DNA of 64,000 nt from NCBI RefSeq assembly GCF_963676685.1, contig NC_092345.1, positions 31,085,585 to 31,149,584 on the forward strand, in the 5' to 3' direction. Of the stretch, positions 55,130 to 64,000 are shown piece after piece. This stretch comes from Mytilus edulis (lineage: Eukaryota > Mollusca > Bivalvia > Mytilida > Mytilidae). Below the pieces are notes generated by a model, which saw nothing but the letters and a program-made list of their open reading frames with translations, did no database searches and had not been told where the DNA came from. A program made the position numbers and the translations under genes. The stretch's first letter is position 1; every line of letters begins with the position of its first letter.

Positions 55130-56690
55130 CCTTTATTTACCACACTCGTTCATATGTTGAAAAAAATAATTTCTTGCATCCGACGCGCTATATTCGATGT
55201 TCCTGCATGAGGAACGCTCGAAGCTGAATTTTTAGAAACCAAGAATGTATAATATTCTAAAAAGTTGAAGAGTTTCATGACCAAAAAAAGGAACTGAAAT
55301 AATAACAAAATTCATTTAAGGGCAACTTTGCCTGAGTGATTTGAAACCTTATTTTTTAATTGAGAATTTATAAACGGACAGTTTAAAAAAATGTTATTAA
55401 TCATGTCAGTACTTATCAAAGATTGATTACTGAGCTGATAATACCCTGGGGACTGAAAGTCCAACCACAGAGGTTTCGACCCAGTGCTTTAAAAATGTAA
55501 GCAACACGTTAATATTATTTTTGCGTCCAAAGTGCATACAATAAATTGAAACATGTGTTTTAAACTTCATGTTAATATCTTATACATTTTTTTGTTTTAT
55601 TTATTTAGATATGTAACGATTTAATTCATAGTTTCAAATATATATATATTGAAAAAGAATAAGACAGGTTTGTAAATTCAATAAATGATAAGCACTTTTT
55701 TAAACCGAATATTGGCATTTTCCTTTCGGTATTTTCTGATTATTTCTGAGAGTAAAGGTGAACGAAGAAAAAAAAAACAATGGGCAACTTATTGTGAGCA
55801 ATGGAAAGCTAAATCAGCGTCGAAGTTGAAGATCATTGCAAACCGAAGTGTGTCGAATCCGACCAAAACCAAATATGCCTGGTGTTCAAAAACCATGATT
55901 ATCTCTAAGAAGCATATTTACCCAATATTATATGTAATTTCAACGGAAAAAAATTGGTGCTGAATACTGAGACAGGAATAATCTCTGTGACGAAAAAAAT
56001 TCATCGCAATGACATGACACAGTCGTTGTGAAAACTTTCTATTATTGACAACAGTCCTATTATTAGTATTCCAGACGTATTTTTCGTCCCTATAGATTCA
56101 TATTACAGTCACCAGTGTTAAAGTCATTTGAAACGAGCCTCTGGTAATTATATATAATGTTAAGGAAATTTTAGAACCAATGCAACAATATGTACAAAAC
56201 TTAGCTATCTGTACAATTTGTTTTAACATTTACTTTCAATGCGTAACGTAAAACCATCAAATATTTCATTCTACCAAAAACATGATAATTTCCTTTGTTA
56301 CCTAATAAACAATGATTACTATTTTTCCAAAAAAAACAAACACAAAAAATCCGTAAAAATGTGATATTTCAACAGTACTGTTAAGAAAAATAATAAAAAC
56401 AATATTCTTATTTTTCTTAATGACATTACATTATAAAAACATACTCTTTAAATGATAAAAACAAACAGTGGCACAGCTTTGTCTGCCGCGTATAATTTTT
56501 TCTTGCCTGTTTCGAGGAATTACGTATCCCTTAAAATACTTAGAGTTAGGTGTTTTGAGAAGACCATGGGTTTGACTATGATCATTTCTTGTTATTAATT
56601 GGCTTTTCTTCTCAATAAATACGTAATATAAAAAGTTGTGAATGTGAATATCAATAAGAAATTATTTAATATAATATGCTCTTATAGTTG
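55130..56690. other. No gene seen, repeat scraps
   Basis: Fragments near 55.2 and 55.8 kb (AAAGTTGAAGAGTTTCATGA; GCGTCGAAGTTGAAGATCAT) resemble interspersed repeat pieces found elsewhere in the window. The open frame at 55685-55963 is lysine-rich and lies in such a repeat, so it is not called. Confidence 0.4.
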
Positions 56691-56800
56691 ATGTGCTTCC
56701 GCAAATCGAAATTCGAACTCATGCTGTTGGGATATCGAGACAATACTGCCTGCACTGTGTCGAGCACTCAAGACCACTTAGCCACCTAGAGTGAACTGAA
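56690..56800 (-). mobile_element. tRNA-like SINE head
   Basis: On the minus strand a perfect A-box match (TGGCTAAGTGG, 56784-56774) is followed 53 bases later by a B-box-like GAGTTCGAATTTC (56720-56708). This is the spacing of tRNAs with a long variable arm (Leu/Ser type). The flanking stems do not pair convincingly, so a SINE or degenerate tRNA pseudogene is more likely than a working tRNA. Confidence 0.45.
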
Positions 56801-56829
56801 AATTCAGCTTGCGGGGGACCAGTGTCATC

Positions 56830-59455
56830 TTTCTTCGTTAGTTTCACCACAGTACATGATATATTAGGCATAAAGATGGAATTGATAAGATACATTATAT
56901 GTCATAAAGGATAGTAAGATTCAGTCACAGAAAAGTAAAGTACGTCTAAACAAGTGACAATACCACGACAGATTCACCAATTGGATTACCAGTGTCTGTA
57001 ATACACGACTAAATATAGGCAACAGTAGTATACACAAGAGAGAAACAAATATTGTTAATTATACTGCTTTTATGACAACATTTTATGACAGGATTACAGT
57101 ACTAATAAATGCAAGAACACTAAGGACAGAGACGTTTATTAATAACATAATACATTTCGACATGTTAACAAAATCAAACTGTGGAAAACAAATAAATCAT
57201 GTGCATATGGTTGCTTTGAACTAAAATCATATATAATATATACAATATGTTTGATTAGTCGGGTTAAGAATGTTCGGCTATGAACATTTATGAAGAAAGT
57301 GAGTTAAATAAAGTTAAAATGCAATCAATTATCCGGAGAAAGTTTCTACTTTGATTTATATTAAATCGGAAAGCAAAGAAATCATTATACTAGTATACAC
57401 CATGCATTTTCGTGAATCGCTGTTTATATAATGCCTTAACCTTTTCTTAAAAGAATGCGTAAGAAACATAGATGGCCTGTGGTCTTTAAATTTTGTTTTA
57501 ATATTTAATGTAATTCATAAGTGAATTGCTCGATAAATTACACAAAACTTGAAAATAAGGTGATGCATTCACGTTAAGTTTGATACAGTATCGTGATTGT
57601 AAAAATGATTTATTCATTTATTGAGAATAATCAAGTCTTGTAACTCTTTTTCGTCTGGCGTACAGATTTTAATCCAGGTAGATGTGATGAGTTTACATTG
57701 AATTTACTATTACTGGGTCGATGTCACTGCTCGTTGAGTTTCCTCTACGAGGATGTCACAAGCCCAGCATTTTTGTGTTTACATAAGTTATCATTGATAT
57801 GGTCATAACCATGAATCAACTGTTTACAAAACTTTGAATTTTCGAAATAATAAGATTTTTTTTAACTCATGAAATATATTTCATTTCGTTTGAAATTTTT
57901 TTTTTTTTCCCCGTTTGTTTTTTGTAGCAATTATATATAGATGGGAACTAGTTTAACTAGTTAATACTAGTTATCCAACAGTACGTATATTATAAAGTTT
58001 GATGCTAGGTGCATAAGGCACGATAAAATAATGCGGTTTCTACGGGTGTGGTTTTATAGCAATATATAAAGTTTGCCATTTATATGTATTAACATCGAAG
58101 GTGCTCAAAATTACGTCGAATCGAAGTAAGTGACATTGGTATATATATACAGTTGCTATGTTTATTATATACCATTTAAATGTTGTTTGCATCGAAGAAA
58201 TCAGTTCAATACAGTGAAATAAAATATTGTATCGCAAGAGAAAATAATATGTTACTGCGAGCAAAAATTTTATTTCTGTGTTTGTCTTGTTTATAGTTTA
58301 TAGCGTATTGAATTTAGAATAGAGATACTTTTAATTCGGACGAGCAAGGTAATATAGCTGTGTTTGGCAAAACCTATCTGAAATTGGGATCTGCAATGCT
58401 CTTCAACTCCTTTCTAGATATCTAAAGTTTCATAAAGTTGGCATGAGGTCAAATAAGATATCAAACCAAGTATATCGTAAGAGCCACACCCAATGACTAT
58501 TGTGAATGTTGGACTTATGTAACTTTTACATGAAAATTTAAACTTAATTTTTATTTTACCGTATTAGAAGAGGTCAAAGATAAATAACTAGACGTTTAGT
58601 CATGAATTGTTGAAATTCCCATCTGTTACAGTTACATTACTTTTATATAATGTTTAAAAACAATCATTGTTACCATTTTTCTAATTTTTGGCTCCGTGAA
58701 TGGCAAAACATATATGTTTGTTTGGTATATAAAAGGCTATCATCATACAGTTGTGTGTCAAAGACGACATGTTTTTTTTTAATGTGTTACAGAGTCACAA
58801 TTTCACGTCAATGTTCAATGTTATCTGTGTTTGATGTTTGAAATAAAGGTGTAATACATTATGAGTATATCAAATTTAAATAGGTAATCTTATCATTTGA
58901 ATCATCTCTGTAGAGTTGATCGGCTAGTGTTAAAATGCTACATTTGGGAACCAAGGGGTAGAAGTTATTTCGTTGTAAAACATCTAGTAATTTATCAGTG
59001 TTTGGTTTGTTCACAAAAAGTGAATACTAGTAGATAAAACTAAAAACAAAGAAAACAATCTGTATATGAAATGGACCTTGGTATTAAAAAAGGTGTCTTT
59101 ATATCTTTTATTAGAATAAAATGTAAGGTCACTGATGTCATATAAAATCTTGGTGTTTTATTGGATATTTTTAACTTCTGTACTTGATCAATGATATAAT
59201 GGATAATCCATGAAAAAAGAAATTTCATGTGTGTACATTCTGCCTTATTGTGCATTTTTAATACATATTTGTTTATTTTATGGTGATTAAGATCATGACA
59301 TGGTGTTGACTTCTAAGCAGAAAATTGATAAAAAGCTCATCGGAAGGTACCAAGACCTTCGTTGATAAATATTCCGTATCAACTTATCAAATGATACACG
59401 AAGGTCTAGTAGTATAGATTATTGGTACTGACCTTGTTTATCATCTTAATATTTG
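56830..59455. other. No gene seen
   Basis: AT-rich. 57.65-57.70 kb has an R4-like scrap (TTTCGTCTGGCGTACAG) and 57.71-57.78 kb a diverged R5 segment (TGGGTCGATGTCACTGC). Near 57.95 kb ACTAGT recurs three times in 25 bases. No exon recognised. Confidence 0.45.
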
Positions 59456-60215
59456 TATTGTCGAAATGCGCATCTGGTGCAAGAAAATTGGTTCCGTTAA
59501 TTTTATCACTACCATGGGTCGATGCCTCTGCTGGTGGACTATTAGTCCCCGAGGGTATCACCAGCCCAGTAGCCAGTACTTCGGTACTGGCATGAAAATA
59601 CGGATTTATTGTGTTATTAAAATTTGCTGTTACAAAATATTAGAAATTATTATAAATTAAGGAATGTATCTCCCTCATGCAAAGCTCTGATTCCTTTCAC
59701 GGATTTGGCTATACTTTTTGGACCTTTTGGATTATAGCTCTACATCTTTTATATAAGCTTTGGATTGCAAATATTTTGGCCACGAGCATCACTGAAGAGA
59801 CATGCATTGTCGAAATGCCTATCTGGTGCAAGAAAATTGGTACCGTTAGTTTTATTACTACCACTGAGTCGATGCCTCTGCTGGTGGACTATTAGTCCCC
59901 GAGGGTATCACCAGCCCAGTAGCCAGTACTTCGGTACTGGCATGAAAATACGGATTTATTCTGTTATTAAAATTTGCTGTTACAAAATATTAGAAATTAT
60001 TATAAATTACGGAATGTATCTCCCTCATGCAAAGCTCTGATTCCTTTCATGGATTTGGCTATACTTTTGGACCTTTTGGATTATAGCTCTACATCTTTTA
60101 TATAAGCTTTGGATTGCAAATATTTTGGCCATGAGCATCACTGAAGAGACATGTATTGTCGAAATGCGCATCTGGTGCAAGAAAATTGGTACCGTTAATT
60201 TTATTAATAACGTGT
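59456..60215 (+). repeat. R5 350-bp tandem repeat, two copies plus a partial third
   Basis: Units start ATTGTCGAAATGCGCATCTG at about 59457, 59807 and 60157. Each full unit holds GTCGATGCCTCTGCTGGTGG, ACTATTAGTCCCCGAGGGTA, AGCCAGTACTTCGGTACTGG and GGATTTGGCTATACTTTT. The open frames here are repeats of each other and not genes. Confidence 0.85.
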
Positions 60216-60467
60216 TAAAGTATTCTTTAATTTGTCTTTATGTATATTACTTTCCCTGTTTAGTCTGTTTGATACATATGACTTGGCTCTGTACTTAAAC
60301 ATCCCGTCATTGTGTTATAGTTCTATGATAATTTGTGTTTTCTTGTTTTTCATTTTTTCTAATGTGCTTTGTATATATGCCTTTTTGTGTATTTTTTCGA
60401 TACATATGACATGGCTCTGTACTTATACATCCCGTCATTGTGTTAATATGCTATGGTACATTTTTGT
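60216..60467. repeat. Short direct repeat before the hAT-like element
   Basis: GATACATATGACTTGGCTCTGTACTT and GATACATATGACATGGCTCTGTACTT-type text (cores ATACATATGAC and TGGCTCTGTACTTA), each followed by CATCCCGTCATTGTGTTA, occurs twice about 130 bases apart. Confidence 0.6.
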
Positions 60468-60475
60468 ATTCTTTT

Positions 60476-61599
60476 TAGGGATGGCAACGAGTACTCGAGT
60501 ACTCGGTTACTCGATCGGAAGGCCGAGTACTCCAGTACAGTTTTAGTACTCGGGTACTCATTTGCCTGTTATACATCTTCAGATAGTTCTCTTTATATTT
60601 CCGCTCACTTTACTTCTGTAGAAATATCCCCTTCGCAATACTAATTGAAATCAATTAACAACATACAAATATTAATCCTGAGACTACTATTTGTTTCCGA
60701 GGGAATGTTTTCATGTTTCTACTTGTTTTTTTAAAACAGTCAAACAGTCTTTTGTCTGAAATTGTTGACCAGATAATATTTATAAATTAGAACAAAATCA
60801 AAGTCAAAGTGACATTCGGTGAACCGAACGCAACTAATTAGGGACATTTTTAATGGTGTTTGTACACGGATCAACACTTTTATGGATTAATAATTAACTC
60901 ATCACAAGCCGTAAAAACTTATCTTTGTTTGTTAATAAAGACTTATATGTAAAGGCCCCTAAGTTAACGTGATTGGTATGAGATGTACATTAAAATAAAT
61001 TTAATTACTCTGTATTTGAAACTTAAGTAATATTGTTTAATTTACAATTTTAAGATATGCGAAATGGGAGAGCGACATTTGAAAATAAACTGACAACATC
61101 ATGGCTAAAAAAAAAGAAAACCAGACAAAAGATATTGCAAAAAAAACAAAGAAAAAGTAGGTCAAGTTATTTGATGTTCACTATTGTTGTCGAATAAATG
61201 GACAAGTCTTTTTATAAAACATACCATCTAAAATTCTTCTCATGAACAGATAATACATACATTGTCTTCTTTGTCGGACTTTTTATGCAAATATTTTTGA
61301 TTTTATTGGAGTTTGCTTCATGAACATGTACACAGACAATAATTGCTGTTATTATAAATAAGGCGGTCGGTTATTCATGTGTAATTGACACACAAACAAC
61401 AATAGAGGAGCAAGCTATGTTTGTAGTAGTACGCTTGTCTTTCGTTAATATGTTTAAAAAAGGTGAGAACAAAAATACTGCACCCACCTACACTTTTCAC
61501 TTTCCAATAGACGTTAAAGATTCATCCGAGTACTCGCGAGTACTCGAGTATCATGACCGAGTATTCGAGTATTAAATTTCAAATCTTTTGACATCCCTA
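60476..61599. mobile_element. Non-autonomous hAT-like element, 1.12 kb
   Basis: The ends TAGGGATGGCAA (left) and TAGGGATGTCAA (right, read inward) are inverted and followed by clusters of GAGTACTCGAGTACTCG in both ends. The 8-bp direct repeat ATTCTTTT flanks it (60468-60475 and 61600-61607). Eight-bp duplications and AGGGATG-type ends fit the hAT superfamily. No transposase frame is present. Confidence 0.82.
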
Positions 61600-61784
61600 A
61601 TTCTTTTCATTAACTTTTGCTAATGAACTTTGTTGATATGCGTTTGTGTGCTTCTTTGTTATACGTTTGTTTGTTTTTATAGTGATTAAGATTATAACAC
61701 AACGTTGACTACTGTACACATATTTGTGGACATTTATACCTAATATGTCTGTTTGTTTGGTTCACAAATTTCAATATATGGAAT

Positions 61785-62010
61785 TTTATGCGACTGTCAT
61801 ATAAGTGTGAGGTTTAGCTATCCATCACACCAGGTTTAATCTACGAATTTCTACATAAAAAAATGCCTGTACCAAGTCAGAAATATGACAGTTGTTATCC
61901 ATTTGTTTGACGTATTTGAACTTTTGATTTTTCCATTTGATAACGGACTTTGCATTTTGAATTTTCCACAGAGTATTTTTGTGATTTTACTTTTAACAAA
62001 ACAACAAAGT
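61785..62010 (+). repeat. R2-family copy
   Basis: GCGACTGTCATATAAGTGTG, CCTGTACCAAGTCAGAAATA, GACAGTTGTTATCCATTTGT and GTATTTTTGTGATTTTACTT appear in the same order as at 7.85-8.05 kb. Confidence 0.7.
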
Positions 62011-62254
62011 GTGCATTAACGAATTCAGAGTGGACGTGGGCTGATACTTGTATATCCCAACAACAAACAGACACTAAGTACTGATCTAAGAGTACTCGCG
62101 TTTACTGTCAACTATTTTAAAGCCATTAACAACTAAATAAAATCGAAAAAAATGCATCTAAGATTACATGTCGTTCGTAGCTAAACATCATATTTTCCCC
62201 ACTGTTTTGAACATTATTCATCTCGTTTGAATTATTTAAGATTTTTCAATTCAG

Positions 62255-62390
62255 GGCCTTTTATAGATGACTATACGGTATGGGTTTTGTTCATTGCTGA
62301 AGGTCGTACAGTGTTCTTTAAATAGCCTATGTCATTTGGTCTGTGGTGAAGAGTTGTCACCTTGGCAATCTTACATCTTCTAATTTTCAT
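62255..62390 (+). repeat. R1 fragment
   Basis: GGGCCTTTTATAGATGACTA, TGCTGAAGGTCGTACAGTG and GAAGAGTTGTCACCTTGGCA. Confidence 0.6.
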
Positions 62391-62619
62391 ATTTCAACAA
62401 TCAGAAATTTCTAATAAATCAATGTACGTTTTGTCGAGCTCAATTATGTAGTATGTTTTCATATGGCCTTAATCTATTAAAAGGTATTCACATCCCGCTA
62501 GATCATATTTCGCTGATTATTTTCCAGATGTTTTTATTATCCATTTTCAACTACCAGTATAGGGTCCTTACTTTAGATATTTTTCGTTTTGTGATAACCA
62601 AGATATATATAAACTTTGT

Positions 62620-62990
62620 ATAAAAAAGAAGATGTGGTATTATTGCCAGTGAGACAACTCTCCACAAGAGACCAAAATGACACAGAATTTAACAACAATA
62701 GGTCACCGTACGGCCTTCAACAATGAGCAAAGTCCATACCGCATAGTCAGCTATAAAAGGCCCCGAAATGGCAATGTAAAACAATTCAAATCAGAAAACT
62801 AACGGCCGAATTTATGTACAAAAAATGATCGAAAAACAAAATTGTAACACATAAACAAACGATAACCACTGAAATGCAAGCTACTGACTTGGGACATGCT
62901 CATTCATGCAGAATGTGGCGGGGTAAAACATGTTAGCGTGTTCCCAACCCTCCCCTAACCTGGTACAGTGGTATATCAGTACAGTTCCCG
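62620..62990 (-). repeat. R1-family copy
   Basis: GAAGATGTGGTATTATTGCC, GAGACAACTCTCCACAAGAG, GGTCACCGTACGGCCTTCAA, CTATAAAAGGCCCCGAAATG and GGCGGGGTAAAACATGTTAG lie opposite in orientation to the fragment just before it. Confidence 0.78.
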
Positions 62991-62994
62991 TTTG

Positions 62995-64000
62995 TTTAAT
63001 GAATCTTTAAGCTAATATATTGCAAAGTACTTTACAGTATAGGCTGAATTCTAAAAAAATATTGAGGTCTATCAAATTTACACACTCAATATCACCTTTT
63101 CTTATTTCGTATAAACACTTTGCAATATTTTACACGCTTCTTGTAAAAACGGGATTCAAAAATATGTGAAAGCATGTTTCTCTCGACAATAATTACAAGA
63201 CGACTAGCAAATTTTCGCCATGCCTATAATTCCGTAAACAGGATAATCATCGAAACACTGTTTGAGGCTGTAAACTTGATGGTATGATCGCTGCTTAATT
63301 GTTGTATGTTACGGTCAACATTTCAGGCCAGAATGCTTGTACAGACAGGGATACACTACCGAATTGAAGTTGCTACGTTAATAGATCGAACCAATTAATT
63401 TCATCTTTTTAACTTAATCTGGACTTCACCTTCCTTATTTGTTTGCTACTTTCCTCTTATTTATACACTTTCCAATAGCACGTCATGGGTTCACATTTCC
63501 TCTTGTTTACACACTTTACACAAGCACACTTTATGGACACACATCTCCTCCTCTATATATCCGTTCCAGCAGCTCATGCCATTGACACAAACTACATATC
63601 AGTGCAGTGACAGTTTTAGTTAGTCAATAGGAACTTATGTAATCTATATTATGTGTAAAATTTAAAAATAAATATATTTGAATTATACATGCACAGTGTA
63701 CATAGAGTTAAGGTTAATACATTTGAAAGTCCAAAATGTTTCAAAACATTAAAACAAATGATTAAGGATTGTATTAATCTATTGATTTTCAGACACTTTC
63801 ATCTAATCTTTTTCAACTTTTTAACTTCAGTTTTAAGAACATTTTGATAATTGATCTTATAAAACCTAGCTGTAACTTCCTAGTTGCGTTTTGGTTTATT
63901 CATAATTTGGGAGGGTTTTAGGGGTAAATTCAGTAAAACATCTCCCATTGACTTTAATGCTAATCTATGTATGGAATAAAATTTATACCGGATTTACCTT
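62995..64000. other. No gene seen at right edge
   Basis: AT-rich. A loosely repeated segment at about 63.46-63.56 kb (ACACTTTCCAATAGCACGTC; ACACTTTACACAAGCACACT) occurs twice. No exon or element end was recognised. Confidence 0.4.

Noticed and set aside
56690..56800. Functional tRNA-Leu/Ser gene on the minus strand
   Set aside because: The A box is perfect, but I could not pair acceptor or anticodon stems, and the B box deviates; a SINE or pseudogene is more likely.
59466..60040. Repeated frames with CWWTISPRGYHQPSSQYFGTG
   Set aside because: They are the 350-bp R5 repeat read in one frame; stops and frameshifts differ between copies.

Overview
The window looks like nuclear DNA of a marine bivalve, most likely a mussel close to Mytilus. 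The reasons are AT-rich sequence, spliced genes with long repeat-filled introns, a fibrinogen-related (FReD) lectin gene pair of the kind expanded in bivalves, and dense interspersed repeats that resemble repeats I recall from mussel sequence. The species assignment is inference; no database was searched. Only three host genes can be supported, and all had to be assembled from exons by reading splice sites.

Layout. 1-7.4 kb: no firm gene; degenerate arrays, a tRNA-derived SINE and a 112-bp tandem array. 7.5-17.4 kb, minus strand: a complete three-exon claudin/PMP22-like four-transmembrane gene (191 aa). Its 8.3-kb first intron holds a 5'-truncated LINE and a DNA-transposon remnant. 17.4-26.7 kb: repeats only, including foldback elements, a long palindrome and a 1.1-kb tandem duplication.

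26.7-40.5 kb (unit A) and 41.7-55.1 kb (unit B) are two diverged copies of one tandem duplication on the plus strand. Each carries a five-exon gene encoding a putative signal peptide, a PAN/apple-like module and a fibrinogen C-terminal domain. Gene B reads through as an intact 328-aa protein. Gene A has the same five exons but its exon-2 splice acceptor has changed from AG to AA; the next AG breaks the frame, so A is probably splice-defective. 55.1-64 kb has no supportable gene and holds a 350-bp tandem repeat, a 1.12-kb hAT-like element and repeat copies.

The most informative structure is the comparison of unit A with unit B, and of the two tandem copies at 22.6-25.7 kb. Each acts as an empty site for elements in the other. 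This dates insertions and defines exact ends and target-site duplications for several non-autonomous elements: TA foldback, two TTAA elements, and an element with an 8-bp duplication and a nested MITE. I saw no CRISPR array, bacterial operon, rRNA gene or intact tRNA gene.

Repeat family labels used below: R1 = family with CAATGAGACAACTCTCCA; R2 = family with CCTGTACCAAGTCAGG; R3 = family with GAGAATGGAAATGGGG; R4 = family with CGCCAGACGCGCGTTTCGTC; R5 = family with CTGGTGGACTATTAGTCCCC.
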